The translations under genes and the position numbers were made by a program. Of a stretch of DNA of 6,949 bases, positions 1-4,825 are shown one piece after another. The notes below the pieces were generated by a model. The model ran no database searches. It saw only the letters and a list, made by a program, of their open reading frames with translations, and had not been told where the DNA came from. Within the stretch, counting starts at the first letter, position 1. The number at the start of each line of letters is the position of its first letter. Source of the stretch: DASQPR01 sp035713725. GTDB lineage: Bacteria; Actinomycetota; Actinomycetes; Mycobacteriales; Micromonosporaceae. Location: the NCBI GenBank assembly GCA_035713725.1, contig DASTMZ010000237.1, forward strand, positions 1-6,949, read 5' to 3'.

Positions 1-1
1 G

Positions 2-211
2 GACTACTGGGCGGAGATCGTGCCGCGCATACGCGCCGGTGGCGTCATTCTCATCGACAACGTGCTGCGCGGTGGCCGCATCGTGCTCCCTCCGGCGAAT
101 GCCGACGACGCCACGATGGCCGAATTCAACGACATCGTCACCGCTGACAAGCGCGTCACGTCGATGATCGTCCCGATCGCGGACGGCGTGACACTGGCCC
201 GCAAGAACTAA
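2..211 (+). CDS. Class I SAM-dependent O-methyltransferase, 3' part (5' end outside window)
   Basis: The frame is open from base 2 to the TAA at 209-211, giving the last 69 residues of a protein whose start lies upstream of the window. It begins DYWAEIVPRIRAGGVILIDN and ends with an IADGVTLARKN tail. This is the C-terminal signature of the COMT-like O-methyltransferase family (Methyltransf_3, COG4122): Y-W-E near a 'P-R-x-R-x-GG' turn, an Asp-Asn pair (DN, residues 19-20 of the fragment) that in the family helps bind the divalent metal, and a 'P-I-x-DGV-T-L-A' final strand. Such enzymes transfer a methyl group from S-adenosylmethionine to a hydroxyl of a small, often catecholic, substrate; the substrate cannot be told from this part. 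The SAM-binding N-terminal half is not visible. The next gene is 112 bp downstream on the same strand and has its own strong ribosome site. Family confidence is high, exact role unknown. Confidence 0.88.
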   Translation, partial: DYWAEIVPRIRAGGVILIDNVLRGGRIVLPPANADDATMAEFNDIVTADKRVTSMIVPIADGVTLARKN

Positions 212-323
212 AACCCAGGACCATTCGTGGGTACGGGTCAGCCGCGGCGAGCGCAATCTACCGCCCGACGAAGATCAAATCGGCGACTAGACTACTCGCT
301 GGTACCGGTCGGAGGGACAGACG

Positions 324-2141
324 ATGCGCAAGGTGTTGATCGCCAACCGTGGTGAGATCGCGGTGCGAGTGATCCGCGCCTGCCGGGATGCCGGCCTCGC
401 GAGCGTCGCGGTCTACGCGGACTCCGATCGCGATGCCATGCACGTCAAACTCGCCGACGAGGCGTACGCATTGGGTGGCTACACCGCAGCCGACACGTAC
501 CTGCGCATCGATAAGCTCGTCGACATTGCGCAGCGCGCCGGCGCGGACGCCGTACATCCGGGTTATGGGTTTCTCTCCGAGAACGCGGAGTTCGCGCAGG
601 CCGTCATCGACGCGGGCGTGACCTGGATCGGGCCGACGCCGCAGGCGATCCGCGACCTCGGCGACAAGGTCACCGCGCGACACATCGCGGCATCGGTCGG
701 CGCGCCGCTCGTGCCCGGCACGTCCGAACCGGTCGCGGACGCCGACGAAGTGGTCGCGTTCGCGCGCGAATTCGGACTGCCCGTCGCGATCAAAGCGGCG
801 TTCGGCGGTGGCGGCCGCGGGCTCAAGGTGGCGCGCACCGTGGAGGAGATCCCGGAGCTGTTCTCGTCCGCCGTCCGCGAGGCGGTGTCCGCGTTCGGGC
901 GCGGCGAGTGTTTCGTGGAGCGCTATCTCGACCGGCCGCGCCACGTCGAGGCGCAGGTGCTCGCCGATCAGCACGGCACCGTGATCGTGGTCGGCACCCG
1001 GGACTGTTCGCTGCAACGCCGGCACCAGAAGTTGGTCGAGGAGGCTCCGGCGCCGTTCCTGACCGACGAGCAACGCGCGACGATCCACGCGTCGGCGAAG
1101 GCGATCTGCCGCGGTGCCAGCTACCACGGCGCCGGCACCGTCGAGTTCCTCGTCGGTACGGACGGCACGATCTCGTTCCTCGAAGTGAACACGCGCCTTC
1201 AGGTCGAGCACCCGGTCACCGAGGAGACGGCCGGCGTCGACTTGGTACGCGAACAGTTCCGCATTGCCGCCGGCGAGGAGCTGCGCCATCGAGAGGATCC
1301 GACACCGCGCGGCCACGCGTTCGAGTTCCGCATCAACGGGGAGGATCCGGGGCGCAACTTCCTGCCGGCGCCGGGCGTGGTGACCGAGTTGCGCGTCCCG
1401 AGCGGCCCCGGCGTACGCGTCGACACCGGCATCGAGGCGGGCAGCGTCATCGGCGGCAACTTCGACTCGCTGCTGGCGAAGGTGATCGTCACCGGTGAGA
1501 CGCGTGCCGAAGCCCTGGAGCGCGCAAGGCGCGTGCTCGACGAGATGGTCGTCGACGGCATGGCAACCGCGCTGCCATTCCACCGCCGGATCGTGCGCGA
1601 CCCGGCCTTTACCGCCGAGCCGTTCACCGTCCACACACGATGGATCGAAACGGAATGGTCCGGCGGAGTCGAGCCGTTCTCGGCGAGTGGGGTGTCGGGC
1701 GCATCGGGCGTCGGCGCGGCGGGCGTCGGCGCGGCGGGCGTCGGCGGCGCGGGCGAGGAGCGCGAGACCGTCGTGGTCGAGGTCGGTGGCAAGCGCATCG
1801 AGGTGGTGCTGCCGGCCTTGGCTCTGCCCGCTTTTGGTGCTGGTCTGCTCGGCGTCGGTGCGGCTGGGTCTGCTCGGTCGGGCGCGGCACGCCGCACGGC
1901 TGGCAAGAAGGTGGCCGCGGCCGCGAGTGGCGACGCGCTCACCTCGCCGATGCAGGGCACCATCGTCAAGATCGCGGTGGCAGACGGCGACCAGGTCGTG
2001 GCCGGCGATCTCGTCGTCGTGCTGGAGGCGATGAAAATGGAGCAGCCGTTGAACGCGCACAAGGCCGGCACCATCGCCGGACTCGCCGCGTCGGTCGGCG
2101 ACGTGATCGCCACCGGCGCCGTGATCTGTGAGATCACCTGA
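324..2141 (+). CDS. accA3: Acetyl-/propionyl-CoA carboxylase alpha chain (biotin carboxylase + biotin carboxyl carrier domain), AccA3-like
   Basis: This 605-residue cytosolic enzyme carboxylates its own biotin with ATP and bicarbonate, then passes the carboxyl group to a separate carboxyltransferase beta subunit to make malonyl-CoA or methylmalonyl-CoA. The ATG at 324 follows a GGAGG at 311-315 with 8 bases between. Biotin carboxylase covers residues 1 to about 445: N-terminal KVLIANRGEIAVRVIRA, ATP-grasp lysine K157 and glycine loop GGGG at 161-164, RRHQKLVEE around 233-241, and EVNTRLQVEHP at 287-297 with the catalytic and Mg-binding Glu/Arg/Gln residues intact. The biotinyl domain starts near 537; EAMKMEQP carries biotin on Lys571, 34 residues before the C-terminus, as is usual. 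It agrees almost throughout with mycobacterial AccA3 (Rv3285) from memory. The linker at 453-535 is unusually Gly/Ala/Val-rich and repetitive. No beta subunit or biotin ligase is nearby. A TAGACT at 288-293 might be a -10 box, but no convincing -35 was seen. Confidence 0.96.
   Translation: MRKVLIANRGEIAVRVIRACRDAGLASVAVYADSDRDAMHVKLADEAYALGGYTAADTYLRIDKLVDIAQRAGADAVHPGYGFLSENAEFAQAVIDAGVTWIGPTPQAIRDLGDKVTARHIAASVGAPLVPGTSEPVADADEVVAFAREFGLPVAIKAAFGGGGRGLKVARTVEEIPELFSSAVREAVSAFGRGECFVERYLDRPRHVEAQVLADQHGTVIVVGTRDCSLQRRHQKLVEEAPAPFLTDEQRATIHASAKAICRGASYHGAGTVEFLVGTDGTISFLEVNTRLQVEHPVTEETAGVDLVREQFRIAAGEELRHREDPTPRGHAFEFRINGEDPGRNFLPAPGVVTELRVPSGPGVRVDTGIEAGSVIGGNFDSLLAKVIVTGETRAEALERARRVLDEMVVDGMATALPFHRRIVRDPAFTAEPFTVHTRWIETEWSGGVEPFSASGVSGASGVGAAGVGAAGVGGAGEERETVVVEVGGKRIEVVLPALALPAFGAGLLGVGAAGSARSGAARRTAGKKVAAAASGDALTSPMQGTIVKIAVADGDQVVAGDLVVVLEAMKMEQPLNAHKAGTIAGLAASVGDVIATGAVICEIT
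1707..1751 (+). repeat. 15-bp tandem repeat in the accA linker
   Basis: Two perfect copies of GGCGTCGGCGCGGCG (1707-1721, 1722-1736) are followed by an imperfect third (1737-1751). They are in frame and encode GVGAA-GVGAA-GVGGA, residues 462-476, in the flexible link between the carboxylase and biotinyl domains. Confidence 0.9.
1842..1877 (+). repeat. Imperfect 25-bp duplication in the second linker stretch of accA
   Basis: GGTCTGCTCGG occurs at 1842-1852 and again at 1867-1877, 25 bp apart, and the sequence after each copy is also alike. The period is not a multiple of three, so the two copies are read in different frames. It lies in the Gly/Ala-rich stretch just before the biotinyl domain. 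Confidence 0.7.
2121..2137 (+). other. Short perfect inverted repeat at the 3' end of accA
   Basis: GTGATCT-GTG-AGATCAC is a 7-bp perfect stem with a 3-base loop. It ends one base before the TGA at 2139-2141. No T-run follows, so it is not a classical intrinsic terminator. It could be a 3'-end RNA structure or chance; it encodes the last residues VICEI. Confidence 0.35.
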
Positions 2142-2225
2142 CCGACCCGGCGGCGCTCGCCCGTCGCGCTCGCCCGCTTGCTTCTTGCCGCCGCCCGCTT
2201 CTTGCCCCGTGATGATCGCAACGGG

Positions 2226-2284
2226 TGGAGTGCGGTGGCTGTCTGCGGGCCATGATCGCGCCAATTTACAGCCATAACGCTCCA
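2226..2284. repeat. Imperfect inverted repeat between convergent genes (possible terminator or palindromic element)
   Basis: The arms TGGAGTGCGGTGGCTGT (2226-2242) and ACAGCCATAACGCTCCA (2268-2284) are complementary at 13 of 17 positions without gaps, around a 25-base centre. Read as plus-strand RNA, two of the four exceptions become G-U pairs, leaving only two adjacent mismatches. The element lies in the 221-bp gap between accA (ending 2141) and the minus-strand gene ending at 2363, where transcription from both sides converges. A bidirectional terminator or RNA stabiliser is possible, as is a REP/MITE-like palindromic unit. No U-tract adjoins it. The rest of the gap (2142-2225) is repetitive C/T-rich sequence including GCGCTCGCCCG at 2153-2163 and 2166-2176. 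Confidence 0.55.
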
Positions 2285-2287
2285 TCG

Positions 2288-2335
2288 GTAGCGATCTTCG
2301 GGCGTGTGAGGTCGGCCTGGCGTAGCGATCTTCGG
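2288..2335. repeat. 14-bp direct repeat in the convergent intergenic region
   Basis: GTAGCGATCTTCGG is present at 2288-2301 and 2322-2335, with starts 34 bp apart. The first copy begins 3 bases after the inverted repeat arm ending at 2284. Nothing in either copy suggests a known operator. Confidence 0.75.
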
Positions 2336-2362
2336 CGCCCATGGCTCGCCGTGACGCCACCC

Positions 2363-3265
2363 TCACACCGGCATGATCGCCCGGATGTCGGCGACGATCT
2401 GCTCCGGGCGCCGCCAGACGTCGGCCGCGGTGAACCGCAAGATGGTCCAGCCAGCCACCCGCAACGCGTTGGCGCGACGCTGATCATCACGGTACGTCTG
2501 CCGGTCGCGGTGGTAGTCGCCGTCGTACTCGATCGCGATGCGCCATTGCGGGTACGCCAGATCCACGCGCGCGACAAAGCGGCCGGCTGGGTCCCGGACG
2601 TCATACTGTGCGACCGGACGCGGGAGACCGCCGGCCACGATGACGAGCCGCAACCGCGTCTCCATCGGCGACTCGCTCCGCGGTTCCGCACCACGGAACA
2701 CGCGCAGTGCTCGCCCGACTCCCGGCCAGCCTCGGTGCGCTTGGGCGTACGCGACCACATCGGACAGCTGCAGCACGTGGCGTGCGAGCATCGTGTCGAT
2801 GACCACCACCGCCGCGACGTGGTCGAGCGTGCGAGCAAGGTCAAATGCGGTACGGACCGCCGACGTGACCGGTACGCCAGCCAGGTCAACGATGTCGGCG
2901 CGGTCGAGCGATGCGCGGACGGGGCGTACGCGTGCCGGTGCCCGACGTCGTGTCCCCGGTGGCATGACGAGCGAGATCTGGCCGTCTGACGGCGTATCGA
3001 CCACACCCCAGAAAGACGCGGCGCTGACGCCACCGATCACCGCCATCGTGCCGCCCCACAGGGCGGCCGCTCGACACCAGGTCCGGTAGTCCGGTTCGGA
3101 GCCAGCGCGAACGTAGATGCCCGGCAGCAGCCGTCGCCACGCCGGGCCGCGAAGTGCCGCCCAAGTCAGCAGACCAGCGTCAATCGCGTCGAGGCCGCGG
3201 AACGGCATCAGTCGAAGATCCGGCGGCGCGGAGGCACGCCGCGGCACCGATGCACGAGTTGGCAC
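2363..3265 (-). CDS. Winged-helix (AbiEi-like) plus DUF559 endonuclease-like domain protein
   Basis: This is a 300-residue protein of unknown function. The GTG at 3265 is preceded by AGGA (3276-3273) with 7 bases between; the later ATG (residue 20) has no such site. Residues about 24-53 (GLLTWAALRGPAWRRLLPGIYV) resemble the short winged-helix found at the N-terminus of AbiEi-type antitoxins and many actinobacterial relatives. Residues about 76-145 follow the usual pattern of these proteins. The C-terminal part is a DUF559/Vsr-like restriction-endonuclease fold: E202 in a 'P-MET-RLR' helix, D235 in 'ARVDLAYP', then IAIEYDGDYH (E246, D248), R..D..R at 257-263 and a 'GWTILRFTA-DV' ending. E202, D235 and E246 are the likely metal ligands, so the fold looks intact. 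No toxin partner or methyltransferase is adjacent, so it is neither an obvious toxin-antitoxin nor a restriction unit. It lies 107 bp downstream of the ThrRS-like gene on the same strand and may have its own promoter. Confidence 0.85.
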   Translation of the reverse strand: MPTRASVPRRASAPPDLRLMPFRGLDAIDAGLLTWAALRGPAWRRLLPGIYVRAGSEPDYRTWCRAAALWGGTMAVIGGVSAASFWGVVDTPSDGQISLVMPPGTRRRAPARVRPVRASLDRADIVDLAGVPVTSAVRTAFDLARTLDHVAAVVVIDTMLARHVLQLSDVVAYAQAHRGWPGVGRALRVFRGAEPRSESPMETRLRLVIVAGGLPRPVAQYDVRDPAGRFVARVDLAYPQWRIAIEYDGDYHRDRQTYRDDQRRANALRVAGWTILRFTAADVWRRPEQIVADIRAIMPV

Positions 3266-3301
3266 GGCCGGATCCTGTCACTGGCAGGCGATTCACGTCG
3301 T

Positions 3302-3366
3302 CGCTGTCCACATCTCACGGCCACCGACCGAAACCCGAGCGCAACCGATCGAACGCTGTCCACATC
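3302..3366. repeat. Two copies of a DnaA-box-like 13-mer upstream of the DUF559 gene
   Basis: CGCTGTCCACATC occurs at 3302-3314 and 3354-3366, 52 bp apart, inside the 107-bp gap before the DUF559 gene. The core CTGTCCACA differs by one base from TTGTCCACA, the usual actinobacterial DnaA box. The proximal copy ends 37 bp from the DUF559 start. They may be DnaA or other regulator sites, or a duplicated remnant. Confidence 0.55.
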
Positions 3367-3372
3367 GGACCG

Positions 3373-4626
3373 CTAGTCGGGTAGCAGCTCGTGCGACCGC
3401 GACGAAGCGACGCCAGCTATCAACGCAACCGCGGCCACCGCCGGCATTGGCTCCAGTTGTCGTCCGTCCCGAAGGCGGAGCGCGACGAGCCCGTCGGCCG
3501 CCTCGCGAGCGCCGATCACGGCCACGTAAGGAATCTTGCGCAGCGCGGCATCCCGTACCCGTGCTCCGACCGACCCCTGAACCTCAAGCTCGGCGCGGAG
3601 CCCGGCCTCGACGGCGCTGCCCGCAACACCGGCGGCGGCCGCGGCGTCGTCGTCCGACACCGGTACGACGACGAGCTGCACCGGCGAGTACCACACCGGG
3701 AACGCACCGCGATGCGCCTCGATGAGGTACGCGAACAGCCGCTCCATCGACCCGACAAGGCTTCGATGGATCATCACCGGCATCGGCCGATCGCCGCTCG
3801 CGTCCACATAGGACAAGTCGAACTGCGCCGGTTGGTGAAAGTCGAGCTGGATCGTGGAGATGCTGGACTCGCGCTCGATCGGATCGGCCACCTGTACGTC
3901 GATCTTCGGCCCGTAGAACGCCGCCTCGCCAGCCGCCTCGACGTAATCGACGGCGGCGTCGTCGAGGGCTTCGCGCAGCATCGCCTCGGCGCGGCGCCAC
4001 ATGTCCGGCGCGCCCGCATATTTGTCGCCGTCGCCGCCGCCGCCACGCAACGACAGCCGAAAGCCGGCGCTCGCGATGCCGATCGCTTGGTGCGCCTCGC
4101 GAATCAGGGCCAACACCGCGGCGATTTCGTCGCGGACCTGACTCAACGCGCAGAAGTTGTGCGCGTCGTTCAGCGACATCGCGCGAACTCGGCCGAGCCC
4201 GCCCAGCACGCCGCTGCGTTCCGCGCGATACTGCCCGCCGATCTCCGCGATCCGCACCGGCAGGTCGCGATAGGAGCGCGGCCGCGACCCGAAGATGAGA
4301 GCGTGATGCGGGCACATGGTCGGGCGCAGCACGAGCTCGTCGTCAGCCGACATGCGCATCGGCGGGAACATGTCGTCGGCGAAATGCGCTGAGTGGCCGG
4401 ATCGCTCGTAGAGCGCACGTTTGCCGAGCACCGGTGAGTAGACGAACTGGTAGCCGGCGCGCCGTTCGAGCTCGCGCAGATAGCTCTCGATCTCGAAGCG
4501 CGCGGCGGCGCCGGCCGGCAGCCAGAACGGCAATCCGGCGCCGATCAACGGATGTGAGTCGAAGATGTCGAGCTCTCGGCCGAGGCGTCGGTGGTCGGCC
4601 GGTGCGGGTGGGTCGCTGACGATCAT
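3373..4626 (-). CDS. Short threonyl-tRNA synthetase-like protein lacking TGS and editing domains
   Basis: This is a class II aminoacyl-tRNA synthetase of 417 residues, against about 640-680 for a normal bacterial ThrRS; it should charge tRNA-Thr with threonine in the cytosol. The ATG at 4626 is chosen because GGAG (4636-4633) precedes it by 6 bases; the frame continues upstream to a TTG at 4680, but that part overlaps leader hairpins and is not ThrRS-like. The protein begins at the catalytic core (DHRRLGRELDIF, 11-22). Seen in order: RSGHSAHF (75-82), MCPHH with zinc ligand C105, motif 2 R134-A-E136, zinc ligand H156 in NDAHNFC, FYGPKI (237-242), TIQLDF (258-263), motif 3 with zinc ligand H287 and GSMER (292-296), then an anticodon-binding domain (about 316-402). 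The core thus looks active, but the family's usual N-C-P-G is M-C-P-H, and Gln of 'FTQDDAH' is Leu. Short paralogues of this type exist in other actinomycetes as I recall; a housekeeping thrS is expected elsewhere. Expression is probably set by the upstream Thr-rich leader. Confidence 0.92.
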   Translation of the reverse strand: MIVSDPPAPADHRRLGRELDIFDSHPLIGAGLPFWLPAGAAARFEIESYLRELERRAGYQFVYSPVLGKRALYERSGHSAHFADDMFPPMRMSADDELVLRPTMCPHHALIFGSRPRSYRDLPVRIAEIGGQYRAERSGVLGGLGRVRAMSLNDAHNFCALSQVRDEIAAVLALIREAHQAIGIASAGFRLSLRGGGGDGDKYAGAPDMWRRAEAMLREALDDAAVDYVEAAGEAAFYGPKIDVQVADPIERESSISTIQLDFHQPAQFDLSYVDASGDRPMPVMIHRSLVGSMERLFAYLIEAHRGAFPVWYSPVQLVVVPVSDDDAAAAAGVAGSAVEAGLRAELEVQGSVGARVRDAALRKIPYVAVIGAREAADGLVALRLRDGRQLEPMPAVAAVALIAGVASSRSHELLPD

Positions 4627-4657
4627 GGCGGTCTCCGTTCGGTTCGGGGCGACCGCC
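4627..4657 (-). promoter_or_regulatory. Ribosome-binding-site sequestering hairpin of the ThrRS-like gene
   Basis: GGCGGTC (4657-4651) is an exact reverse complement of GACCGCC (4633-4627), which ends directly before the ATG at 4626. Between them, CCG (4647-4645) can also pair with CGG (4637-4635). Together these stems would hold the whole GGAG Shine-Dalgarno (4636-4633) in paired RNA, so translation should be off when the hairpin forms. Confidence 0.6.
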
Positions 4658-4753
4658 GGACACGCGAATGCCCCAGGCAATCGCCCGGGGCGTTGGTGAT
4701 GACGTCGATCAGGTCAGCACGGTGCGCGCCGGGACTCCCGGCGTCGTCGTGCC
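4646..4753 (-). promoter_or_regulatory. Putative threonine attenuator: mutually exclusive leader stems
   Basis: Leader RNA stems, reading 5' to 3' on the minus strand. P1: CGCCGGG (4743-4737) with CCCGGCG (4733-4727), 3-base loop, starting at the last ACG codon and extendable by GCACG (4752-4748) with CGTGC (4721-4717). A: GCCCCGGGC (4691-4683) with GCCTGGGGC (4678-4670), nine pairs with one G-U and a GATT loop. Alternatives: CCCGGCGCG (4733-4725) with CGCCCCGGG (4692-4684), eight pairs and one mismatch, which breaks both P1 and A. B: GGGGC (4674-4670) with GCCCC (4650-4646), which breaks A and hinders the RBS-sequestering stem. The order 1:2, 2:3, 3:4 is that of classical attenuators. No U-run follows stem A, so control is more likely translational than by transcription termination. 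No T-box sequence was seen. Confidence 0.55.
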
Positions 4754-4768
4754 AAGACCAAAGATCAC
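4709..4768 (-). CDS. Thr-rich leader peptide of the ThrRS-like gene (putative)
   Basis: GTG at 4768 opens a 19-codon frame ending in TGA (4711-4709), encoding MIFGLGTTTPGVPARTVLT. Five of 19 residues are Thr: three consecutive ACG codons (4750-4742) and ACC at 4723-4721 and 4714-4712. It lies 82 bp before the start of a threonyl-tRNA synthetase-like gene and its codons overlap the first arm of the leader hairpins. This is the layout of leader peptides that sense charged tRNA by ribosome stalling, as in thr, ilv, leu and trp attenuators. There is no good Shine-Dalgarno before the GTG, but a TANNNT box ends exactly 6 bases upstream, so the transcript probably starts at the GTG and is translated leaderless, which is common in actinomycetes. 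The peptide itself probably has no function beyond being translated. The alternative is a chance frame, since short open frames are frequent at this GC content. Confidence 0.65.
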   Translation of the reverse strand: MIFGLGTTTPGVPARTVLT

Positions 4769-4804
4769 AATCCGACGGTACGGGCGACCGCGCGCCCCTC
4801 GCAA
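4769..4804 (-). promoter_or_regulatory. Promoter for the Thr leader / ThrRS-like gene (leaderless type)
   Basis: On the minus strand, TTGCGA (4804-4799) and TACCGT (4780-4775) are 18 bases apart and resemble the -35 and -10 boxes of the main actinobacterial sigma factor. The -10 box is followed by exactly 6 bases (CGGATT) and then the leader GTG at 4768, so the first base of the codon would be +1. The promoter begins 22 bases past the lpdA stop, so the gene need not depend on readthrough. Confidence 0.5.
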
Positions 4805-4825
4805 GCGAGTTTGTCGTTAGCCGGA

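Noticed and set aside
213..232. ACCCA...TGGGT hairpin after the methyltransferase gene as a terminator
   Set aside because: Only five base pairs with a ten-base loop and no T-run, which is not above chance for this sequence.
258..2366. A 702-codon open frame on the minus strand, opposite accA
   Set aside because: It mirrors the accA codons in antisense, is rich in Arg/Ala/Asp/His as GC-rich shadows are, and shows no recognisable domain. The plus-strand gene is certain.
4627..4680. N-terminal extension of the ThrRS-like protein to a TTG at 4680
   Set aside because: The extra 18 residues are not ThrRS-like, there is no Shine-Dalgarno before the TTG, and the ATG at 4626 has GGAG at 6 bases. 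The region is better explained by leader hairpins.
4627..4825. T-box riboswitch before the ThrRS-like gene
   Set aside because: No T-box core (AGGGTGGNACCGCG-like) or specifier stem was found; the Thr-codon leader frame fits better.
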